Positions 47,919 through 55,622 of a DNA stretch of 55,622 nucleotides are shown here, piece after piece. A program made the position numbers and the translations under genes. The stretch is from Actinomycetes bacterium (GTDB lineage: Bacteria; Actinomycetota; Acidimicrobiia; Acidimicrobiales; RAAP-2): assembly GCA_021794995.1 (NCBI GenBank), contig JAJYPY010000003.1, forward strand, positions 1 to 55,622, given 5' to 3'. Positions within the stretch are counted from its first letter, which is position 1, and every line of letters starts with the position of its first letter. The notes under the pieces were generated by a model. It made no database searches and was not told where the DNA came from. It worked only from the letters and a program-made list of their open reading frames with translations.

Positions 47919-49613
47919 ATGGACGCGTCACCGGGTCCGACGAAGGTGGCGCGGGCACTGTGGCATCGCCAGATCGACCACTACCCGAACACGGCGAAGC
48001 GGGTCATGTTCCTCGCGATCGTCGTGGTCTCCACGATCATCCTCTACTACCAGCTCTACGTGGCAGGAGCGGTCGCGCCGCAGATCCTGGCGCACTACCA
48101 CATGTCGTTCCGCTTCTACGTCGACATCATCGTGGTCGGGAACGCGGTCGGCGCGTTCACGTCCGTGCTGGCAGGGCTGGCCGACCGCTGGGGGCGGGCG
48201 AACATGGTCGCCTACGGTCTCGGCGTCACCGGACTGCTGACCCTCGTGGGCGTCCCCAACGCGCCCAACGCGTGGACCTACGCGGTGATCACCGCCGCGG
48301 TGGGGTTCGTCGAAGGCATCGTCCTCGTGGCCACCCCCGCCCTCGTACGCGACTTCTCTCCCCAGCTCGGTCGCGCCTCTGCCATGGGCTTCTGGACGCT
48401 CGGGCCGGTGGTGGGAAGCCTCGTGGTCGCCGAGGTCGCCAGCCAGACGCTCGGCCACCTTGTGGCGTGGCAGGACCAGTTCGTGATCTGCGGTGCCGTC
48501 GGCATGGTGGTCTTCTTCGCGGCACTCCTTGGCCTGCGCGAGCTGTCCCCGGCCCTGCGGGACCAGCTCATGGTGAGCCTCCGAGACCGGGCGCTCGTCG
48601 AAGCTCGGGCGAAGGGCATCGACGTCGAGGCGAGCCTTCGGCACCCGTGGCGGCAGGTGGTGAAGCTCGACATCGTGCTGTCGGCGGTGGCGATCAGCGC
48701 CTTCCTGCTCATCTACTTCACCGCCGTGGGCTTCAACCCGGTCTACTTCGAGACCGTGTTCGGCTACTCGGCGGCGAAGGCGAACGCGCTCGGCAATTGG
48801 TGGTGGGGTGCCGACGCCGTCGCCCTCGTCGTGGTGGGGATCGTGTCCGACCGGCTCCGCGTGAGGAAGCCGTTCATGCTCGTGGGCGGCGTCGGTGCGG
48901 TCGTGATGACGATCGTGTACCTGGGCAAGGCGACCGAGCCCCACACGAGCTACTCGGAGCTCGCGCTCATCGTCGCGGTCATGGCCGGGTTCCTCGGGAT
49001 CGCGTACGCACCCTGGATGGCGAGCTTCACCGAGGCGGTCGAGCGGAAGAGCCCCGCGCTGACCGCGCACGGTCTGGCCGTGTGGGGTTGGATCATCCGC
49101 GCCGTGGTGGCCGTCTCGGTGTTCGTGCTGCCCTTCGTCGTCTCCTCGACCAACGCGCTCGTCCAGTACGGCGCGCTCGGCAAGAAGGCACTCGCGATCG
49201 AAAAGGCCGATCCCACGGTGAAGATCGTGCTCGCCCACCCCCACCTCTTCGCCCAGCTCGCCAGGTACCCGGTCGCCAAGATCCCCGCTCCGCTGCTTGC
49301 CAGGGCGATCAAGGAGGTCGGGCTCAAGAAGCTGCTGGCGGTGGCGCACGATCCCCACATCAAGGGGGAAGCGGCGTTCTTCAGTGCCCACGCGTCGCAG
49401 CTGCACCAGGTGGTCGCGGCGGCGGCCGTGACGCCGGGGCAGTGGCAGCACTGGTGGTGGGTGTGCGTCGCCGGGGAGATCCTCTTCGTCCCGCTCGTCT
49501 TCTTCATGTGGGGCCGCTGGTCCCCGCGCCAGGCGAAGCGAGACGAGGTCGAGCACGACTGGTTCGTCCAGCAGGAGCTGGCGAAGCTCCGGCAGCCGTC
49601 GACCCTGAGCTAG
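47919..49613 (+). CDS. MFS transporter with long extracytoplasmic insert
   Basis: A 564-residue major facilitator. The N-half has AGLADRWGRANMVAYG (MFS signature G-x-x-aDRxGR). The C-half has a weaker copy in GIVSDRLRVRKPFML. There are about 12 TM segments. A hydrophilic insert of about 100 residues (from about 415 to 520, including HPHLFAQLARYPVAKIP and KEVGLKKLLAVAHD) lies between TM11 and TM12, probably outside the cell. Such an insert is uncommon in MFS carriers. GGGAGGGGGGAG precedes the ATG. The 3' end overlaps the convergent CoA-transferase gene by 4 bp. Substrate unknown; organic acids or sugar acids are plausible for this branch. Confidence 0.88.
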   Translation: MDASPGPTKVARALWHRQIDHYPNTAKRVMFLAIVVVSTIILYYQLYVAGAVAPQILAHYHMSFRFYVDIIVVGNAVGAFTSVLAGLADRWGRANMVAYGLGVTGLLTLVGVPNAPNAWTYAVITAAVGFVEGIVLVATPALVRDFSPQLGRASAMGFWTLGPVVGSLVVAEVASQTLGHLVAWQDQFVICGAVGMVVFFAALLGLRELSPALRDQLMVSLRDRALVEARAKGIDVEASLRHPWRQVVKLDIVLSAVAISAFLLIYFTAVGFNPVYFETVFGYSAAKANALGNWWWGADAVALVVVGIVSDRLRVRKPFMLVGGVGAVVMTIVYLGKATEPHTSYSELALIVAVMAGFLGIAYAPWMASFTEAVERKSPALTAHGLAVWGWIIRAVVAVSVFVLPFVVSSTNALVQYGALGKKALAIEKADPTVKIVLAHPHLFAQLARYPVAKIPAPLLARAIKEVGLKKLLAVAHDPHIKGEAAFFSAHASQLHQVVAAAAVTPGQWQHWWWVCVAGEILFVPLVFFMWGRWSPRQAKRDEVEHDWFVQQELAKLRQPSTLS

Positions 49614-50806
49614 GAGGGGTCGAGCGGGCCGGCGTCCGGTGTCCGGATCCACGCGACCACGTCGTCGGTGTCGCAGCCGAGCGCCGGCGGGGGCCGGCGG
49701 TAGGCGACGGGGGACGCCGAGAGCCTGAGGGGGCTCGCCACGGTGCGCACCGCGTCGCTCCGGTCGCCGCCGTGCTGCACGACCGTCGGGTCGAGCCCGA
49801 GGCTCCGGGCGTCGCTGAACGCGGAGGCCACGTCGTTCACCGGCCCGCACGGCACCCCGTGTGCACGGAGGAGCGCGACCCATTCGACGACGCTCTTTCC
49901 GGCGAGACGTGCCTCGAGGCGCGTGACGAGCTCGTCGCGGTGGGCGACGCGCAGGGGATTCGTCGAGAAGCGCGGATCCTCGCCGAGCGCGGGGTCGCCG
50001 AGCGCGGCGCAGAGCGCTCGGAACTGCGCGTCGTTGCCTGCCGCGACGGCCACCATCCCGTCGCGGGTCGCCAAGGTCTCGTACGGCGTGATGCTCGGGT
50101 GACGATTGCCCATCGCGTGGGGAACCGTCTCGGCGTTCAGGTACGCCGAGGCCTGGTTCACGAGCGACGCCAGTGCGCTCGACATGAGGTTGACCTCGAC
50201 GAGCTGGCCCACCCCGGTCGTGTGACGGGCGGACAGTGCGGCGAGGATGCCGATGGCCGCGTGCAGCCCGGTGAGGACGTCGACGACCGCGACGCCCACC
50301 TTGGTGGGCGGCCCGCCCTCGGGCCCCGTGATGTCCATGAGGCCGCTCATCGCCTGGACGACGAAGTCGTACCCGGCGAGGGTCGCGCCCGCCGTGCCCG
50401 CGCCCCCGAATCCCGAGATGGAGCAGTACACGAGGCCCGGATTGTCCTTGGCGAGCGCGGTGTACCCGAGACCCAGACGCGCGAGGTGCCCGGGACGGAA
50501 GTTCTCGACGAGGACTGTCGCGCGACGGGCGAGGACGCGTGCGTCGGCGGCGCCCTGGGGGGTGGCGAGGTCGAGGACGACGCTGCGCTTGTTCCGGTTC
50601 ACGCTCAGGTAGTAGGTGCTCTCGTTCCCGCTGAACGGCGGCCCCCAGCGGCGCGTGTCGTCACCGCGCGGGTGCTCCACCTTCACGACCGTCGCGCCGA
50701 GGTCGCCGAGGAACATGGTGGCGAGGGGGCCCGCGAGCACGCGGCTGAAGTCCGCGACGAGGCACCCCGACAGCGCGCCACGCCCGGACATGTCCGATTG
50801 GTCCAT
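49610..50806 (-). CDS. CaiB/BaiF-type (family III) CoA-transferase
   Basis: A 398-residue family III CoA-transferase. FSRVLAGPLATMFLGDLGAT and VKVEHPRGDDTRRWGPPF are the CoA-binding start. The catalytic Asp lies in VGVAVVDVLTGLHAAIGI, aligned with the nucleophile of formyl-CoA transferase, and ISGFGGAGT and ENFRPG are typical. It moves CoA between carboxylic acids via an aspartyl-CoA intermediate; the acid pair is unknown. It is a single gene, divergent from the Zur-like regulator by 61 bp. Confidence 0.94.
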   Translation of the reverse strand: MDQSDMSGRGALSGCLVADFSRVLAGPLATMFLGDLGATVVKVEHPRGDDTRRWGPPFSGNESTYYLSVNRNKRSVVLDLATPQGAADARVLARRATVLVENFRPGHLARLGLGYTALAKDNPGLVYCSISGFGGAGTAGATLAGYDFVVQAMSGLMDITGPEGGPPTKVGVAVVDVLTGLHAAIGILAALSARHTTGVGQLVEVNLMSSALASLVNQASAYLNAETVPHAMGNRHPSITPYETLATRDGMVAVAAGNDAQFRALCAALGDPALGEDPRFSTNPLRVAHRDELVTRLEARLAGKSVVEWVALLRAHGVPCGPVNDVASAFSDARSLGLDPTVVQHGGDRSDAVRTVASPLRLSASPVAYRRPPPALGCDTDDVVAWIRTPDAGPLDPS

Positions 50807-50867
50807 CGCGGCATCATGACGCGCGGACCGGCGGCCGGCGCGTGACCCGGGCCCGTAGAATTGGCCG

Positions 50868-51332
50868 ATGTTGCTCCACGAGGCGGTCGAGCGGCGCCTG
50901 GAGGCCCAGGACCAGCGCTATACGCCGATGCGCAGGCTGCTCGTGGAGGCGCTGGCCGCGTCCGGCCGCCCGCTGACGGTCCCCGAGATCCTCGACCGCG
51001 CCCCTGGGCTCCCGCAGTCGAGCGCGTATCGCAACGTGACGGCGCTCATCGACGCAGGCGTCGTGCGCCGGGTGGCGACGGCGGACGACCACTGGCGCGT
51101 GGAGCTCGCCGAGGAGATCTCCGGGCACCATCACCACCTGGTCTGCGGGACCTGCGGTCGGGTCGAAGACGTCCCCCCGTCGACCACCCTGGAGCACACG
51201 CTCGGAGAGACGGCACGGCTGGTGGCCGCCCGCACCGGCTTCGTGGTGAACGAGCACCGTCTCGACCTGGTCGGCGTCTGCGCGGTGTGCGACGCCGGCA
51301 TGGCACCGACTGAGAGTGATTATCATTCCTGA
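50868..51332 (+). CDS. Fur-family regulator, probably Zur
   Basis: A 154-residue Fur-family repressor. The HTH includes LPQSSAYRNVTALIDAGVV. The metal-binding half has GHHHHLVCGTCGRVEDV (first CxxC and His-rich metal site) and ends with VGVCAVCDAG (second CxxC). A zinc role is suggested because a zinc/manganese-type ABC transporter operon follows directly, with an AT-rich dyad between them. MntR/Fur-like manganese control is possible. Length and motifs are complete. It is 28 bp upstream of the binding-protein gene. Confidence 0.9.
   Translation: MLLHEAVERRLEAQDQRYTPMRRLLVEALAASGRPLTVPEILDRAPGLPQSSAYRNVTALIDAGVVRRVATADDHWRVELAEEISGHHHHLVCGTCGRVEDVPPSTTLEHTLGETARLVAARTGFVVNEHRLDLVGVCAVCDAGMAPTESDYHS
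51317..51325. promoter_or_regulatory. Zur/Fur-box candidate
   Basis: TGATTATCA is a perfect dyad with flanks GA...TC two bases further out. It is part of an AT-rich patch that overlaps the end of the Zur-like gene (stop at 51330-51332) and lies 36 bp before the binding-protein start. It resembles the TGATAATNATTATCA class of Zur boxes. It suggests an internal metal-controlled promoter for the transporter. Confidence 0.5.
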
Positions 51333-51360
51333 CTGAGAGCGACCCCAGGAGGGTGGTCAG

Positions 51361-52308
51361 GTGTCAGGAGCGTCGGGACGGTCGGGGCGGATCAGGTGGG
51401 GCGTCGCGTCGCTCGCCCTCTTCGTCGGGCTGCCGGTCGGGCTGCCGGTCGGGAGTGTGCACGCGACCCTCGCGTCGTCGTCCAAGGTGATCGCGATCGG
51501 CGCGGAGAACCAGTACGCCAACGTGATCGCCCAGATCGGCGGCCGCGACGTCCGCGTCACCGCGATCATGTCGAACCCCGCCACCGACCCGCACACGTAC
51601 GAGGCGAGCCCCCAGGTGGCCCAGAAGATCGCCAACGCGGCGCTCGTCGTGCAGAACGGTGCCGGCTACGACACCTTCATGCGCACGATCGAGGCGGCGT
51701 CTCCGAACGCGAGGCGCAAGGTGATCGTCGTCCGGCGCCTCCTCCACCGCTCGGGTGCCATCGCGAACCCCCACCTGTGGTATGCACCCTCGACGATGCC
51801 GGTCGTCGCGGCGAAGATCGCACAGGACCTCGCGGCGCTGGACCCGTCCCACCGCAGGGTGTTCGAGAGGAACCTCGCACGCTTCGACCGGTCGCTCTCC
51901 CCGTGGAAGGCCGCGATCGCCGCACTGCGGCGTCGTTTCCCCCACGCGCCGGTGGCGACGACCGAGCCGGTGGCCGACGACATGCTCCAGGCGGCCGGCA
52001 TCGACGACAAGACGCCGTTCGCGTTCCAGTCGGACGTCATGAACGGCGTCGACCCCTCGCCGCAGGACCTCGCGACCGAGCAGAACCTCCTGAAGGACCA
52101 CAAGGTCAGGGCACTCGTGTACAACCAGCAGGTGACCGACACCGTGACCCAGTCGCTGCTCGCCATCGCGCGCCAGCACCACATCCCGGTGGTCGGCGTC
52201 TACGAGACGATGCCGACGCCGGGCTACGACTACCAGACGTGGATGACCGCGGAGGTGCGGGCACTCATCAACGCCCTTGCGCACGGGACCTCTGCGCCCA
52301 CGCTGTGA
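51361..52308 (+). CDS. metal ABC transporter substrate-binding protein (ZnuA/TroA-like)
   Basis: A 315-residue cluster A-I binding protein. A signal peptide (RIRWGVASLALFVGLPVGLP) precedes the mature part, without a lipobox cysteine. Metal-site residues are seen in NPATDPHTYEASP (first His) and ANPHLWYAPS (second His). The third site is probably Glu in ATTEPVADDM and a late acid (VYETMPTPG). There is no His-rich loop as in typical ZnuA. It captures Zn2+ or Mn2+ outside the membrane. GGAGGG lies before the GTG start at 51361. The stop overlaps the ATPase start (GTGA). Confidence 0.9.
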   Translation: MSGASGRSGRIRWGVASLALFVGLPVGLPVGSVHATLASSSKVIAIGAENQYANVIAQIGGRDVRVTAIMSNPATDPHTYEASPQVAQKIANAALVVQNGAGYDTFMRTIEAASPNARRKVIVVRRLLHRSGAIANPHLWYAPSTMPVVAAKIAQDLAALDPSHRRVFERNLARFDRSLSPWKAAIAALRRRFPHAPVATTEPVADDMLQAAGIDDKTPFAFQSDVMNGVDPSPQDLATEQNLLKDHKVRALVYNQQVTDTVTQSLLAIARQHHIPVVGVYETMPTPGYDYQTWMTAEVRALINALAHGTSAPTL

Positions 52309-53060
52309 GCACCGTCGTGCGGTTGGAGGACGTCGACGTCTCCTTCGGCACCCGCCGGGTGCTCGACGGCGTCAGCTTCTCGGTCGAGCGCGCGGAGTTC
52401 GTCGGGCTGATCGGCGCCAACGGCGCCGGCAAGACCACGATCTTCCGTGTCGTGCTGGGACTGCTCTCCCCTGACCGCGGGTCGGTGGCGCACCTCGGAC
52501 GACATGTCGGCTACGTGCCGCAGAAGGTGGTGATCGAGCCCGACGCGCCGCTGCGCGCCCGTGACCTCGTCGCGCTCGGCATCGACGGCGAGCGCTTCGG
52601 TGTGCGGATGCCCTCGCGGGCGCGCCGGGCACGGGTGGACGAGATGCTGGAGTCGGTCGGCGCCGCGGAGTTCGCCGACGCCCGGGTGGGGACGCTGTCG
52701 GGGGGCGAGCAGCAACGGGTGCTGATCGCGCACGCCCTCGTCGGCAATCCGCCGCTGCTCGTGATGGACGAGCCGCTCGCCAACCTCGACATCAAAAGCG
52801 GGCACGAGATCGTGGAGCTCGTTGCGCGCCTGACCAAAGAACGCGGCCTGGCCGTCCTGCTGTCCGCACACGACATGAACGCCCTCCTGCCGCACATGGA
52901 CCGCGTGGTCTACCTCGCCGAGGGCAGAGCGGTGAGCGGGACGACCGGCGAAGTCGTCCGCAGCGACGTCTTGAGCGAGCTCTACCGCTACCCGGTGCGG
53001 GTGCTCGACGTGGACGGCACCGTGGTCGTCGTCGGCGGACACGACGTCCAGGTGCGTTGA
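52305..53060 (+). CDS. metal ABC transporter ATP-binding protein (ZnuC-like)
   Basis: A 251-residue ABC ATPase. Walker A GANGAGKTT, Q-loop YVPQK, signature LSGGEQQRV, Walker B LLVMDEPLANLD and H-loop LLSAHDMNALLPH are all present, so it should be active. The Q-loop and LSGGEQQR pattern fit the metal-uptake (ZnuC/MntA) branch. The GTG at 52305 overlaps the binding-protein stop. The permease gene follows after 25 bp. Confidence 0.93.
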   Translation: MSTVVRLEDVDVSFGTRRVLDGVSFSVERAEFVGLIGANGAGKTTIFRVVLGLLSPDRGSVAHLGRHVGYVPQKVVIEPDAPLRARDLVALGIDGERFGVRMPSRARRARVDEMLESVGAAEFADARVGTLSGGEQQRVLIAHALVGNPPLLVMDEPLANLDIKSGHEIVELVARLTKERGLAVLLSAHDMNALLPHMDRVVYLAEGRAVSGTTGEVVRSDVLSELYRYPVRVLDVDGTVVVVGGHDVQVR

Positions 53061-53085
53061 CGGCAACGGCGGGACGGGCGGGCAC

Positions 53086-53922
53086 ATGACAGGGTTCTTC
53101 CAGAGCGACCCGGTCCGCGTGGCGCTCGCGGCCGGTGCGGTCACGGCCGTGGTCTCGGGCGTCGTGGGGGTCTTCGTCGTGATCCGGGGCCAGTCCTTCG
53201 CCGGCCACGCCCTCGGGGACCTGGGGACGCTCGGTGGCTCGGGGGCGTTCCTCGCCAACGTGAACCCGCTGTGGGGCTTCGTCGGCGTCGGGGCGGTCGT
53301 CGCCGGCGCCATGGAGCTGTTCGGCGTGCAGCGTCGGCGCGGCCGCGACGTGGCGACGGGCGTCGTGCTCGGCGCCGCGCTCGGGCTCTCCGCACTGCTG
53401 CTCTACTTCGACACGACCACCTCGACGACGACCGGTGCCACGATCACCGTGCTCTTCGGCTCGCTGTTCGCCGCGAGCCCGCAGGCCGTCCCCGAGATGG
53501 CCGGTCTCGGCGCCGCCGGGGTGCTCGGCGTGGTCGTCGTCTTCCGGCCGCTCCTCTTGAGCTCGGTCAGCCCCGACCTGGCATCCGCCCGCGGGGTGCC
53601 GGTGCGCGCGGTGGCGCTCGGCTTCCTCGTGCTGGTGGGCGTGACGGTGTCGCTCACCTCCATGGTCGTCGGCACGATCCTCTCCCCGGCACTCCTCATC
53701 GGCCCCGCGGCCACGGCGCTGCGCCTCACGAGACGGCCCGGAGCTGCCATGGCGGGCGCCGCGGTCATCGGACTCATCGCGACGTGGGCAGGGATCGTGC
53801 TCTCCTACGCCAGCGACCACTGGCCCCCTGCGCACCGGGGATGGCCGATCAGCTTCTTCGTCGTGGCGATCGTCTTCGTGACCTACCTGGGCGTCGAGCT
53901 GGTTGCTCGGCGGGCGCGCTGA
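53086..53922 (+). CDS. metal ABC transporter permease 1 (ABC-3 family)
   Basis: A 278-residue permease with about eight TM segments of the ZnuB/TroC ABC-3 family. GVFVVIRGQSFAGHALGDLG is the conserved first cytoplasmic region (normally R...f.sha.sH..l). VFRPLLLSSVSPDLASARGV is the EAA-like loop that meets the ATPase. LSPALLIGPAATA matches the late conserved block. Its stop overlaps the start of a second permease gene (TGATG), so the transporter probably has a heterodimeric membrane part. Confidence 0.92.
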   Translation: MTGFFQSDPVRVALAAGAVTAVVSGVVGVFVVIRGQSFAGHALGDLGTLGGSGAFLANVNPLWGFVGVGAVVAGAMELFGVQRRRGRDVATGVVLGAALGLSALLLYFDTTTSTTTGATITVLFGSLFAASPQAVPEMAGLGAAGVLGVVVVFRPLLLSSVSPDLASARGVPVRAVALGFLVLVGVTVSLTSMVVGTILSPALLIGPAATALRLTRRPGAAMAGAAVIGLIATWAGIVLSYASDHWPPAHRGWPISFFVVAIVFVTYLGVELVARRAR

Positions 53923-54707
53923 TGTTCTCGGGGATCATGACCAACGCCTGGGCGGTGGGGACGATCGTGGCGGTGGTCGCCGGCGTCGTCGGGGTGTTCG
54001 TCGTGCTACGCAGCGCGGCGTTCGTCGTGCACGGGGTGCCGCTGTCGTCGTTCGCAGGCGCTGCCGGCGCAAGCCTGATCGGCGTGAGCTCGGTCGTCGG
54101 GCTCGCGGTCTTCGCTCCCGTGGCCGCCCTGTCGATCGGGTGGTTCGGCCGGCGCCGACGTCGCGACGTGGTGACCGCGCTCGTGGTCGCGACGATGCTC
54201 GGGCTCGGCGCGCTGTTCCTCAGCTGGAGCAACGAGTACGCGGCCCAGATCTATGCGCTCCTGTTCGGCGACGTCCTGGGCGTGACCGACGCCGAGCTGT
54301 GGCTGTCGGCGGGACTGGCGGGGGCCGCCCTCCTCGCGGTCGCCGTCATGTACCGCCCGCTGCTGCTCACCTCGGTCTCGGCCGAGGCCGCGGCGGCTCG
54401 GGGGATCCGCAGCGGTCTCGTGGACATGCTGTTCCTCGTGCTCGTGGCGCTCGTCACGACCACGGCCGTGCCGGTTGTCGGCGCCCTCCTCATGTTCACC
54501 CTGATGGTGGGGCCCCCGGCGGCCGCGCGCGCGGTCGTGCGATCGCCGATCGGCGCGATGGCTTTGTCGGTGGCGATCGCCCTCGTGACGCTGTGGGCGT
54601 CCATCGCGGCCTCCTACGTCACGAACTGGCCGATCGGCTTTTACGTCGGCACGATCGGCGCGGCGTGGGTCCTGGCCGCACGCGCCTGGTCGGCCCTTCG
54701 CCGCTGA
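53922..54707 (+). CDS. metal ABC transporter permease 2 (ABC-3 family)
   Basis: A 261-residue second ABC-3 permease. GVFVVLRSAAFVVHGVPLSS is the first conserved region, MYRPLLLTSVSAEAAAARGI the coupling loop and LMFTLMVGPPAAARAVV the late block. It is related to, but clearly different from, the first permease. Both are co-translated by overlap, so the pair likely forms a heterodimer. The start ATG 53922 follows the previous stop by overlap. Its end overlaps the convergent MarR gene by 67 bp. Confidence 0.9.
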   Translation: MFSGIMTNAWAVGTIVAVVAGVVGVFVVLRSAAFVVHGVPLSSFAGAAGASLIGVSSVVGLAVFAPVAALSIGWFGRRRRRDVVTALVVATMLGLGALFLSWSNEYAAQIYALLFGDVLGVTDAELWLSAGLAGAALLAVAVMYRPLLLTSVSAEAAAARGIRSGLVDMLFLVLVALVTTTAVPVVGALLMFTLMVGPPAAARAVVRSPIGAMALSVAIALVTLWASIAASYVTNWPIGFYVGTIGAAWVLAARAWSALRR

Positions 54708-55249
54708 CCGGTCGCGTCGCCGGCGTCCGCGACGCGCGACGCGGCGAAGTCGCCGGCGGCGCGCCGGATCCCGCGCAGCAGCGAGAACAGCTGCTCCAGA
54801 CCCCCCTCGTCGATACCCACGTCGGAGAACACTCCGGCGTTCATCACGTCGGTCGCGGCGGAGGCCCGCGCCCGTCCGGTCGCGGTGAGCTGCGCGAGCG
54901 TGCCGCGCCCGTCCGCGGGATTGGGCACGCGCGCCACGAGTCCCTGCTCCTCGAGCCGGTCGATCGCGTTCGTGACGCTCGCAGGGTTGACCTGCAAGCG
55001 CTCGCCGATCTTTCCGAGCGGCAGCGCGCCGTGCCGCGAGAACGAGAGCAGCATCAGCACCTCGTAGCGGGCAAAGGTGAGGTCCAGGGGCCGCAGCGCC
55101 GCATCGGCGCGCCCGAGGAGGATCTGCTGGACGCGCATGATCGAGGTCACGACCGCCATCGCCGGTGCGGCGGCGTCCCAGCCGTGGGCGTTCCACTGGC
55201 GGCGGGCCTCGTCGATCGGGTCGAACGGCAGCGGGTTGCGCTCGGGCAT
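54641..55249 (-). CDS. MarR-family transcriptional regulator
   Basis: A 202-residue MarR regulator. The winged helix includes HGALPLGKIGERLQVNPASV and TNAIDRLEEQGLVARV, followed by DGRGTLAQLTATGRA (wing with the DxRG motif). The N-terminal 35 residues and the Arg-rich C-terminus extend beyond the usual 150 residues. Ligand unknown. The start is the ATG at 55249, two bases after the stop of the chelatase-like gene, so they are co-transcribed. Its 3' end lies inside the convergent permease gene. Confidence 0.88.
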   Translation of the reverse strand: MPERNPLPFDPIDEARRQWNAHGWDAAAPAMAVVTSIMRVQQILLGRADAALRPLDLTFARYEVLMLLSFSRHGALPLGKIGERLQVNPASVTNAIDRLEEQGLVARVPNPADGRGTLAQLTATGRARASAATDVMNAGVFSDVGIDEGGLEQLFSLLRGIRRAAGDFAASRVADAGDATGQRRRADQARAARTHAAPIVPT

Positions 55250-55251
55250 CG

Positions 55252-55622
55252 TCAGACCGCGGGCCGCGTGCCGACCCTGTGCGCGTACCCCGGCAGCGGC
55301 GTCCGGTAGAGGCACCCGTCGCAGTTCATGTGCGCCATGCCCCTGCGCACCTCGTCGTAGCGCTGCCAGGCGAGCGCCACGAGGCGCGCGTCGACGCCCA
55401 TGTGCCCCCCGGTCACCACCACGTGGTCGGGGCGCCCCGCGGCCCACGTCGCAGCCTGCGTGCGGATGCGCTCGACGAGCAGGCCGTCGAAGAGGAAGTA
55501 GGGCACGACCGCGATCGTGGTGGCGCCCAGCGCCGCGCACTGGTCCAGGGCGTCGGCGACGCCGGGCGACGCGAGCGAGACGAAGGCGCCGACGACGAGC
55601 CCCAGCGCCGGCGCCCCGGGCC
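55252..55622 (-). CDS. CbiX-type sirohydrochlorin/cobalt chelatase family protein, partial
   Basis: The frame is open to the right edge, so only the C-terminal ~120 residues are seen. SLASPGVADALDQCAALGAT is the family helix (normally ..P...DAL..L...G...), then VVPYFLFDGLLVERI (strand and helix), VVVTGGHMGVDARLVAL with the metal-site His, and MNCDGCLYRTPLPGYAHRVG, the typical actinobacterial ending. It inserts Co or Fe into a tetrapyrrole, or is a related ferrochelatase-like protein. It is followed, 2 bp on, by the MarR gene. Confidence 0.85.
   Translation of the reverse strand, partial: PGAPALGLVVGAFVSLASPGVADALDQCAALGATTIAVVPYFLFDGLLVERIRTQAATWAAGRPDHVVVTGGHMGVDARLVALAWQRYDEVRRGMAHMNCDGCLYRTPLPGYAHRVGTRPAV

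Noticed and set aside
46940-50845. A 1301-codon open frame on the plus strand
   Set aside because: It is an Arg/Ala/Gly-rich shadow of the DUF3817, MFS and CoA-transferase genes, caused by high GC at third positions, with no domain of its own.

Overview
This is a high-GC, gene-dense stretch of chromosome. GTG and TTG starts are frequent and many neighbouring genes overlap by 4 bp. MurT/GatD, a DUF2510 domain, a DUF3817 domain, two Fur-family regulators and several actinobacterial-type acyl-CoA enzymes point to an actinobacterium. The class Acidimicrobiia fits, but that is inference and no rRNA is present to confirm it.

Layout. 1-8.9 kb: tail of an MFS transporter, an O-methyltransferase, a NicT-type nickel/cobalt transporter divergent from a Fur-family regulator across a perfect palindrome, small membrane proteins, a KdpD/Usp protein without a kinase domain, an acyl-CoA dehydrogenase, a dienelactone hydrolase, a STAS protein and a DJ-1/PfpI protein. 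8.9-15.1 kb: a minus-strand run tldD > tldE > M20 peptidase > nadC, then a LysR regulator. 15.3-18.8 kb: a HAD-acyltransferase fusion followed by overlapping murT and gatD (amidation of peptidoglycan lipid II). 18.8-26.4 kb: a minus-strand operon of a reductase-HAD fusion, a zinc dehydrogenase, a LarA-like protein, a PlsC acyltransferase and a GT2 glycosyltransferase. A divergent TetR gene with a palindromic operator faces it. This looks like a lipid-modifying pathway I cannot name.

27.3-35.6 kb is an accessory island starting at tRNA-Val(CAC). It holds three toxin-antitoxin modules separated by a 26-bp repeat, a frameshifted integrase, an MBL-fold hydrolase, a broken chloramphenicol-phosphotransferase-like gene, a methyltransferase, a ClpC N-domain fragment, an IS66 transposase, a superinfection-immunity-like membrane protein and a PIN fragment.

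35.6-42.2 kb: a NodU-type carbamoyltransferase, then a formate dehydrogenase locus. The catalytic subunit has an in-frame TGA at the Sec/Cys position followed by a convincing bacterial SECIS hairpin. Its N-terminal Fe-S region is a separate gene two positions downstream, so the usual single alpha polypeptide is split and its gene order permuted. This is the most striking part of the window.

42.2-55.6 kb: an orphan peptide-type ABC permease, an S9 peptidase, a methyltransferase, an SDR, a DUF3817 membrane protein, an MFS transporter with a long periplasmic insert, a CoA-transferase, then a Zur-like regulator followed by a zinc/manganese ABC transporter (binding protein, ATPase, two different permeases), a MarR regulator and the end of a CbiX-type chelatase. 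No rRNA, CRISPR array or replication origin was seen.
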